Shown here one piece after another: positions 7,101-10,839 of a stretch of DNA of 10,839 nucleotides. Within the stretch, counting starts at the first letter, position 1. Each line of letters starts with the position of its first letter. The stretch lies in NCBI GenBank assembly GCA_947629615.1, contig CANRER010000043.1, positions 1 to 10,839 on the forward strand, given 5' to 3'. This DNA is from an uncultured Clostridia bacterium (GTDB taxonomy: Bacteria > Bacillota > Clostridia > UMGS1883). The notes beneath the pieces are model-generated. The model saw nothing but the letters and a program-made list of their open reading frames with translations, did not search any database and was not told the DNA's origin. The position numbers and the translations under genes were made by a program.

Positions 7101-7363
7101 GTCCCGATGACAAGATCACCCGCGCCGAGGCCGTTACGGTTATCAACCGTATCCTTGAGCGTGACCGTGTAACCGCCGAATCCTTCGGCGACACTAAGCT
7201 CGTTGAGTTCAGCGATCTCGCTTCCGACGCTTGGTACTATGTAAATATGGTCGAAGCTACTAACGGCCATAACTACACCAAGGCTGAGGACGGCACCGAA
7301 ACCTGGACCGCCGAGGCCGCCCCCGAGGGCGATGCCGCTGAGGGCGAAGCTGACGCTGAATAA
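4190..7363 (+). CDS. secreted S-layer homology (SLH) domain protein with Ig-like repeats
   Basis: Predicted exported cell-surface protein of 1057 residues. MKKR plus a hydrophobic core and GVTSAAK (1-27) form a signal peptide, cleaved near 25-26. Residues about 28-500 are acidic and mostly helical in look; I do not recognise a family. Two beta-rich, Ig-like segments follow (about 510-602 and 738-822), each with a PEYTRGEPIAVSGEL or DEYAPGEAITITGTA type opening, separated by a glycine/serine linker (about 724-736). The C-terminus has SLH modules: a half module with YIIGYEDGSVRP..ISREE (about 826-866), YTDVEADRW...ITRAE (879-930), YTDVDGHW...ITRAE (941-992) and a last half FSDLASDAWYY from 1007, then an acidic tail. 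SLH modules bind secondary cell-wall polymer, so it is probably wall-anchored. ATG 4190 is chosen for GGAAGGTG upstream and the signal peptide; an in-frame ATG at 4142 lies within the leader. Codons favour GTT and CTT, unlike its neighbours, as expected of a highly expressed gene. Confidence 0.9.
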   Translation: MKKRALSVLLALALCFTMFSGVTSAAKLGTDRVLDSIGGVLDSMDSDAIQRAQKAKLAEIVASSASVADDKYVGEGAEAGDAVWAPIAEALMSDDAFMSTTPTKDGDKNSAPMYTVYPYFMLRYYQANGTDNEVINAAIADMERLDTTINTAGKGLKDALKDFDPYGQELTDIFTGLTTKNADALVEAGIIEPAGDDYVFVKDPKVIEYAQNSIFDSVLRYAKMLAASQSSADVDGAYDAFMNTNEGDIAKKDVANFVGFSFLNKLINGGLRTKFDQYITANGGDIVGKAGAAVPAMFSSDRAVAVEGVRSLVKTIVGDAINGGLADDFIGDLANLGIDSADKAVEDFNLLVDSLNADGLDVDSDGCKELYQTILLDVAFNRSLQLYNADGTAPFEGAVSEDQGLSLRLFHRAMENRFGITDTIAVNNDNYIIKVLNDNITVANTPVGFSFKWTGAGAPPANITFRVYRGSEEISDADIAEADSEVNVDRYIKTFVVPFKSPVVDTDGKTIILNKTDKPEYTRGEPIAVSGELTGNWQQVIVAVADPDGKIAVERTGVSPEAFINGDFTFTLNETHKLGTYTIYAGETTLTDSENSARPVTFELVDRLVGEKAANTSQYAKKGTAVEDVLAKFQGSKPLTVTLVKPVLDEKGKNELIVFNYKDNPELFDMTNLIQGYNPDDKNKQTFEVGYLPAAYDGYGLGGEPIKGYDVADGKITVTVTRSSGGGGGGGSGGSSKSFVLDRDKLKDEYAPGEAITITGTARGYDDDDKITVTVTGPDGTKTSFEITIKEFKDGYDLRLVEPGTYTIDVNGERFTVVITSVTSEIFDKDNHNAYIIGYEDGSVRPEANISREEVATILYRSIKDEYRQAFNTESTDDYTDVEADRWSMSAIATLNRIGIIKGYEDSTFRPGRAITRAEFAALASRLADVNPAAPAVVPSYTDVDGHWAADSIYIATAEGWFLGDDTGTFRPDDKITRAEAVTVINRILERDRVTAESFGDTKLVEFSDLASDAWYYVNMVEATNGHNYTKAEDGTETWTAEAAPEGDAAEGEADAE

Positions 7364-7383
7364 GCGGATTTACCCCAAAACGC

Positions 7384-7415
7384 AAATATCCCCCGCGAAA
7401 GCGGGGGATATTTTT
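7384..7415 (+). terminator. strong intrinsic terminator after the SLH gene
   Basis: A perfect 13-bp stem, 7384-7396 with 7401-7413, around a GAAA tetraloop (7397-7400), with a core of CCCCCGC against GCGGGGG and a run of five T. It begins 21 nt after the stop codon. The A/T outer part makes it potentially bidirectional, but no gene converges on it. Confidence 0.93.
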
Positions 7416-7446
7416 GCTTTATTTCGCAAAAAAATTAAAAAAACAC

Positions 7447-7475
7447 TTGCATTTATTTGACATCTGTGGTAAAAT
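7447..7475 (+). promoter_or_regulatory. secG promoter, extended -10
   Basis: TTGCAT (7447-7452), 17-nt spacer ending in TGTGG, and TAAAAT (7470-7475). The spacing and the flanking AAAAAACAC match the SLH gene promoter. A second -35-like TTGACA at 7457-7462 is too close to this -10 to pair with it. The predicted start near 7482 gives a leader of about 35 nt before secG. It probably also drives rnr and smpB by read-through of the terminator at 7759-7795. Confidence 0.8.
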
Positions 7476-7516
7476 AACACTACATGGCATTGCAATATTA
7501 CACGGAGGTGTTATAA

Positions 7517-7753
7517 ATGAAGCTTGCGGTTACGATTGTATATCTTGTGTTGGCGGCGGTTCTCACCGCTGTTGTTCTGCTCCAAGAGGGCAAGGATCCC
7601 CGCGACGCCGCTATCATGGGCGGCTCGTCCGAAACCTTCTTCAGCAAGAATAAGGCCCACACCAGGGAGGGTATGATGGAAAAGCTCACGTCTGTTCTCG
7701 CCGTGGTTTTCTTCATCTTTTCCGTAGTGCTTTCGCTTAACTTCTTTAAGTAA
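7517..7753 (+). CDS. secG: preprotein translocase subunit SecG
   Basis: Small integral membrane subunit of the SecYEG translocon that assists SecA-driven protein export. The 78 residues show the family layout: TM1 (about 3-22), a cytoplasmic loop with LLQEGKDPRDAAIMGGSSETFF (21-42), where the QEGK and GGSSETFF parts are conserved in SecG, and TM2 (about 57-75). The start ATG has a strong GGAGGTG (7504-7510) 6 nt upstream. Its place directly before rnr, smpB and ssrA is the common Firmicutes order and supports the call. A terminator follows within 6 nt of the stop codon. Confidence 0.95.
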   Translation: MKLAVTIVYLVLAAVLTAVVLLQEGKDPRDAAIMGGSSETFFSKNKAHTREGMMEKLTSVLAVVFFIFSVVLSLNFFK

Positions 7754-7758
7754 AAGGC

Positions 7759-7795
7759 AAAGGGGCCGCCGCCGGGCGGCCCTTTTAGCTTTTTT
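7759..7795 (+). terminator. intrinsic terminator between secG and rnr
   Basis: A 12-bp stem, 7759-7770 with 7775-7786, around GCCG, containing GGGCCGCC against GGCGGCCC, one G-T pair and A/T closing pairs. TTTT AGC TTTTTT follows. rnr begins only 28 nt beyond the T run and no promoter is seen between, so this probably reduces rather than abolishes transcription into rnr. Confidence 0.88.
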
Positions 7796-7823
7796 GTCGC
7801 TTTATGTATATCGGAGAGAATTT

Positions 7824-10013
7824 ATGACACGAAAAGAAAAAATCATTTCAATTATGGCAAGGGAAGCAAAACCCTTGCGGCCCGACGAGATAGCCGAGGC
7901 TATATCCCTTCCGGCAAAAAGCCGCCCCGCCTTCGACGCTTTGCTCGCCGAGCTTGAAAATGAGGGCGAAATAACGTCCCTAAAGGGCGGCGGGCTCATC
8001 TCCTGCCGCGCGGCGGGGCTTCTTCGCGGCGTGCTCAGGGTAAATCCCAAGGGCTTCGGCTTCCTTCTGTGCGAGGAGGGCGAGGATATTCACATCGAAG
8101 CCTCCGCCATGAACACCGCCGTCAACGGCGACGTTGTGCTTGTGCGGCTCCTGCCCGAGGCAAACGGCCGCCGCGAGGGCATAGTTGAAAAAACGCTCCG
8201 CCGTGGCAGCGAAAGGCTCGTCGGCACGCTTCGGGTGTATAAGGGCATGGCCATAGTATCGCCCGACGACGACCGCCTCCCCCGCGAGATGTTCGTTTCG
8301 GGCTGCGGCCTTGCCGGCAAGGATGGCATGAAGGTCGTCGCGCGGATAACCGAATATATGAAAAACGGCCTTCGCGGCCATGTGGAGGAAGTCCTCGGCT
8401 ACCCCAATGACTTCGGCGTGGACGTGCTTTCCATTATAAAAAGCTACGGCTTTAACACCGAATTTCCCCAAAAGGTTTTGGACGAGGCCGACGCCGTCCC
8501 CGCCTCCGTTTCTGCCGCCGACATTGAAGGCAGGCTTGACCTGCGCGGCGAAACCGTGATAACCATCGACGGCGACGACTCGAAGGACCTTGACGACGCT
8601 GTTTCGCTGACGAAAACCGAGCGCGGCTACCGCCTCGGCGTACACATCGCCGACGTCGGCAGCTATGTGCGCCCCGGCTCCGCCCTCGACGGCGAGGCTC
8701 TTGCCCGAGGCACAAGCGTCTATTTGGTTGACCGCGTTATACCGATGCTGCCGCCCCGCTTAAGCAACGGCATTTGCTCGCTGAACGAGGGCGAGGACAG
8801 GCTGACCCTGTCCGTGATTATGGATATTGACCCGCACGGGAACGTGCTTCACAGCGAGTTTTACAAGTCCGTTATCCGTTCGGCTCACCGCATGACCTAT
8901 AATAAGGTTTGGCGGCTGCTTTCGGGCGACGACGCTCTCGCCCGCGAATATGCCGACGTTGCGGCCATGCTGCGGGATATGTACGCGCTCAGCCGCGAGC
9001 TCGGCAAGCGGGCCGTGGAGCGCGGCTATGTGGAAATGGATATACCCGAGGCCAAGGCCGTGCTCGACGAGAACGGCCGCGCCGTGGATATAAAGCTCCG
9101 CGAGATAAACGGGGCAAATACGCTTATCGAAAACTTCATGGTCTGCGCCAACATCGAGGTGGCCCGCTATCTTTGGCGGCGGCACGTGCCGGCCATGTAC
9201 CGCGTTCACGGCAAGCCCGACGCGGACAGGCTGGCGGTTTTCAAAAGCTACGCCGCCGGGCTGGGGCTGAACCCAAACCGCGATTTCCGCGCAATTCTGG
9301 CCGATTTTAAGGACGGCCCCGAGCGCGGCGTGGCCTCGATGATGCTGCTGCGCTGTATGGCGAAGGCCTTCTACAGCCCCGAAAACAGCGGCCATTTCGG
9401 GCTTGGCACGTCGGATTACTGCCATTTCACCTCGCCCATACGCCGCTACCCCGATCTGGTGTGCCACCGCGCGCTCAAGGCCGCTATAGAGGGCGATGCC
9501 GCTGCCATGCGCAAAATCGGCCGCATGAACGCCGACGCCGCCGTTAAGTGCAGCGAGCGCGAGCTTGCCGCCGAACGCTGCGAGCGCGACGCTCTCGACC
9601 TCAAAAAGGCCGAGTATATGGAGCCCTTTGTCGGCAGCGACTTTGACGCGGTTATTTCGTCGGTAACGTCCTTCGGCTTTTTTGTGCAGCTGCCCAACAC
9701 CGTGGAGGGTCTTGTTCCGGTGACTTCTCTTACCGACGATTACTACGTCCTCGACGAGGCTGCTCTCGCCCTGCGCGGCGAACGCCGCCACAAGGAGTAC
9801 CGATTGGGCGACACGGTTCGAGTTACGCTGGTTTCCGCCAACAAGCAGAGCCGCAAGCTGGAATTTGTCGTCAAAACCGATGAAGAAAAAAAGAAAATCA
9901 CTGTAAAGGAGGTTTCGGCCGGTGGCGGAGCAAAAAGGCATAAAAATTCTCGCCCAAAACAAAAGCGCGTACCACGAGTTTTTCATAGACGAAAAAATCG
10001 AGGCCGGCATTGA
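7824..10013 (+). CDS. rnr: ribonuclease R (RNase II/RNB family 3'-5' exoribonuclease)
   Basis: Processive 3'-5' exoribonuclease that degrades structured RNA and, in trans-translation, the mRNA released from stalled ribosomes. The protein has 729 residues with the full RNase R layout: an N-terminal winged helix (about 1-60), cold-shock domains (about 68-115 and 132-190), the RNB catalytic domain (about 237-560), an S1 domain (about 606-684) and a basic C-terminal tail. TIDGDDSKDLDDA carries the metal-binding aspartates 249, 255, 257 and 258; HFTSPIRRYPDLVCHR (534-549) is the conserved C-terminal RNB motif. The start ATG at 7824 has GGAGAG five nt upstream and begins MTRKEK, as expected; a frame open from 7794 lies in the terminator. 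The last 30 residues, rich in Lys and Arg, are encoded in DNA that overlaps smpB in another frame. No own promoter is seen. Confidence 0.96.
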   Translation: MTRKEKIISIMAREAKPLRPDEIAEAISLPAKSRPAFDALLAELENEGEITSLKGGGLISCRAAGLLRGVLRVNPKGFGFLLCEEGEDIHIEASAMNTAVNGDVVLVRLLPEANGRREGIVEKTLRRGSERLVGTLRVYKGMAIVSPDDDRLPREMFVSGCGLAGKDGMKVVARITEYMKNGLRGHVEEVLGYPNDFGVDVLSIIKSYGFNTEFPQKVLDEADAVPASVSAADIEGRLDLRGETVITIDGDDSKDLDDAVSLTKTERGYRLGVHIADVGSYVRPGSALDGEALARGTSVYLVDRVIPMLPPRLSNGICSLNEGEDRLTLSVIMDIDPHGNVLHSEFYKSVIRSAHRMTYNKVWRLLSGDDALAREYADVAAMLRDMYALSRELGKRAVERGYVEMDIPEAKAVLDENGRAVDIKLREINGANTLIENFMVCANIEVARYLWRRHVPAMYRVHGKPDADRLAVFKSYAAGLGLNPNRDFRAILADFKDGPERGVASMMLLRCMAKAFYSPENSGHFGLGTSDYCHFTSPIRRYPDLVCHRALKAAIEGDAAAMRKIGRMNADAAVKCSERELAAERCERDALDLKKAEYMEPFVGSDFDAVISSVTSFGFFVQLPNTVEGLVPVTSLTDDYYVLDEAALALRGERRHKEYRLGDTVRVTLVSANKQSRKLEFVVKTDEEKKKITVKEVSAGGGAKRHKNSRPKQKRVPRVFHRRKNRGRH
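9905..9924 (+). promoter_or_regulatory. smpB ribosome binding site and GTG start
   Basis: AAAGGAGG (9905-9912) is a near-perfect Shine-Dalgarno sequence, 9 nt before GTG (9922-9924). Both lie inside the rnr coding sequence. The site decides the smpB start: no ATG is available nearby in frame, and GTG gives the N-terminus MAEQKGIKILAQNK expected of SmpB. Confidence 0.9.
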
Positions 10014-10389
10014 GCTTTTCGGCACCGAGGTCAAATCCATTCGTCAGGGTAAGCTCAGCCTTAAGGAGAGCTACTGCGAGATAGACGGCGGGCAGATGAT
10101 AGTTCACGGAATGCACGTTTCGCCCTACGAAAAGGGGAATATTTTCAATAAGGACCCTCTGCGCCCCAAGCGGCTGCTGCTGCATAAAAGCGAGATTTTG
10201 CGGCTTTACGGCAAGGTGCGCCAAAAAGGTGTGACCATCGTTCCGCTGGACGTATACCTCAAGGGCTCGTTGGTGAAGATGACAATAGCCGTCGCCCGAG
10301 GCAAAAAGCTTTACGATAAGCGCGAGGACGCCGCTAAGCGCGACGCCAAGCGCGAAATCGACCGCGCGCTCAAGGAGCGGCAGAGATAG
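9922..10389 (+). CDS. smpB: SsrA-binding protein SmpB
   Basis: RNA-binding partner of tmRNA; it mimics the codon-anticodon part of a tRNA and brings alanyl-tmRNA to ribosomes stalled without a stop codon. The 155 residues are the usual length. Family motifs are clear: IKILAQNKSAYHEFFI (7-22), EAGIELFGTEVKSIRQGK (27-44), ESYCEI (49-54), HVSPYEKGN (65-73), RPKRLLLHKSEI (81-92), GVTIVPLDVYLKG (103-115), and the C-terminal tail GKKLYDKRED..KRDAKREIDRALK (127-151), which enters the mRNA channel. It starts at GTG within rnr, overlapping it by 92 nt in the +1 frame, and its own tmRNA partner ssrA begins 68 nt after its stop codon. No terminator separates them. Confidence 0.97.
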   Translation: MAEQKGIKILAQNKSAYHEFFIDEKIEAGIELFGTEVKSIRQGKLSLKESYCEIDGGQMIVHGMHVSPYEKGNIFNKDPLRPKRLLLHKSEILRLYGKVRQKGVTIVPLDVYLKGSLVKMTIAVARGKKLYDKREDAAKRDAKREIDRALKERQR

Positions 10390-10416
10390 CGCGACAAAAA
10401 ATTCAAAATTATGTTC

Positions 10417-10445
10417 TTGATTTGTAACATTAAGTGTGGTATACT
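10417..10445 (+). promoter_or_regulatory. ssrA promoter, extended -10
   Basis: TTGATT (10417-10422), 17-nt spacer ending in TGTGG, and TATACT (10440-10445). The expected start near 10452 lies about 6 nt before the mature tmRNA end, which fits a short 5' leader removed by RNase P. It shares the TGTGGTA element with the promoters at 4062-4090 and 7447-7475. Confidence 0.82.
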
Positions 10446-10457
10446 AAAACCGTTAAT

Positions 10458-10803
10458 GGGGCCGTAACGGCTTCGACGGGGATGTTGAAGCTTGGGAAGC
10501 GAGCCGCGGCGGGCGCCGCGTAAAAAGCCCAAATTTAAAATTAAACGCTAACGACAATTTAGCATACGCGGCCTAACTTAGGCCGCCGTCCTTGCTCGGA
10601 GTACCGCGGCCGGGATAAGGGCGTCACTTTGCGGTGAACGTGATATGGTTAAGCTTTGCCCCATACATGACGAATGAAGCTACTGAAACTGGGAGGCCGT
10701 CAATAGCCGCCCGGCGGAGGGAACGTTAAAATGTTGACTGCGCTCGGAGATGCTCGGGTGGATATGTTTTCGGACAGGGGTTCAACTCCCCTCGGCTCCA
10801 CCA
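10458..10803 (+). ncRNA. ssrA: transfer-messenger RNA (tmRNA, one-piece)
   Basis: Rescue RNA of trans-translation, about 346 nt. The 5' end GGGGCCGTAACGGCTTCGAC is diagnostic. The acceptor stem pairs GGGGCCG (10458-10464) with CGGCTCC (10793-10799), one G-U pair included, followed by A and an encoded CCA (10801-10803). The T arm is AGGGG-TTCAACT-CCCCT. Inside, TTGGG (10492-10496) can pair with CCCAA (10528-10532) in the first pseudoknot, the tag reading frame is at 10547-10576, and its stop codon sits in the loop of the hairpin GCGGCC-TAACTTA-GGCCGC (10568-10586), as in known tmRNAs. It is a single-piece form, not permuted. Ends are set from pairing and should be right to within a base or two. 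Confidence 0.97.
10547..10576 (+). other. tmRNA proteolysis tag reading frame
   Basis: GCT AAC GAC AAT TTA GCA TAC GCG GCC TAA reads ANDNLAYAA and stop. The resume codon GCT follows the A-rich single-stranded stretch as expected. The AND start is common to many bacterial tags; the end AYAA differs from the more usual ALAA. The frame is set by the stop codon in the following hairpin loop; other frames stop at once or give no tag-like peptide. Confidence 0.88.
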
Positions 10804-10815
10804 TCCAATTTCACG

Positions 10816-10839
10816 AAAGGGAGATGCCGGTCTCCCTTT
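10816..10839 (+). terminator. ssrA terminator, cut by the window edge
   Basis: A perfect 9-bp stem AAAGGGAGA (10816-10824) with TCTCCCTTT (10831-10839) around TGCCGG, starting 13 nt after the tmRNA CCA end. The T run at the end of the stem presumably continues outside the window. Confidence 0.85.

Noticed and set aside
4460..7270. Open reading frame of 936 codons on the minus strand
   Set aside because: It lies codon-on-codon opposite the SLH gene and is open only because that gene avoids TTA, CTA and TCA. It has no ribosome binding site, no recognisable domain and low-complexity composition (Gly, Val, Asn, Ala).
8760..10040. Minus-strand frame of 426 codons opposite rnr
   Set aside because: Shadow of rnr in GC-rich DNA; no start signals and no domain.
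10458..10803. A tRNA gene at the window end (TTCAACT arm, CCA end)
   Set aside because: The acceptor stem pairs with sequence about 335 nt upstream and there is no anticodon arm. It is the tRNA-like part of tmRNA.
1..10839. CRISPR array, insertion sequence, integrase, toxin-antitoxin or new multi-gene system
   Set aside because: No spaced direct repeats, transposase motifs, attachment site or small gene pair was seen. All coding DNA is accounted for by recognised housekeeping genes plus one surface protein.

Overview
The window is a stretch of ordinary bacterial chromosome. Everything points to a Gram-positive, probably anaerobic clostridial Firmicute of the gut Oscillospiraceae/Ruminococcaceae type: strong AAGGAGG-like ribosome binding sites, a hisZ-dependent short HisG, MscL with a C-terminal zinc ribbon, an S-layer homology (SLH) exoprotein of a style common in that group, and the Firmicutes order secG-rnr-smpB-ssrA. 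Coding DNA is GC-rich and the gaps are strongly A/T-rich, so promoters and terminators stand out. The taxonomic call is inference from gene style, not from a marker alignment.

Layout. (1) 1-199 is an A/T-rich gap with a 15-bp inverted repeat and no convincing gene. (2) 200-3381, minus strand, is a tightly packed histidine cluster transcribed hisZ-hisG-hisH-hisF, with ATGA overlaps or 1-nt gaps. It encodes the two-subunit ATP phosphoribosyltransferase of step one (HisZ+HisG) and the two-subunit imidazole glycerol phosphate synthase (HisH+HisF). hisA, hisB, hisC, hisD, hisI and hisE are not here. (3) 3477-3893, minus strand, is mscL, directly upstream of hisZ and with its own consensus promoter. 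(4) 3894-4189 is a divergent promoter region. (5) 4190-7363, plus strand, is a monocistronic gene for a 1057-residue secreted SLH protein, closed by a very strong terminator. (6) 7447-10839, plus strand, is the secretion and ribosome-rescue block: secG, an internal terminator, rnr (RNase R), smpB, then ssrA (tmRNA) with its own promoter and the start of its terminator at the window edge.

How the parts work together. The HisZ/HisG and HisH/HisF pairs are obligate complexes, and each pair is adjacent. RNase R, SmpB and tmRNA form the trans-translation system: SmpB loads tmRNA onto stalled ribosomes, tmRNA supplies a degradation tag (read here as ANDNLAYAA) and RNase R degrades the defective mRNA. 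The coding sequence for the basic C-terminal tail of RNase R overlaps the start of smpB by 92 nt. SecG is part of the Sec translocon, which would export the SLH protein.

No mobile element, CRISPR array or evident new defence or biosynthetic system was found. The observations most worth a second look are the rnr/smpB overlap, a TGTGGTA extended -10 motif shared by three promoters, the unclassified N-terminal half of the SLH protein, and the inverted repeat beyond hisF.
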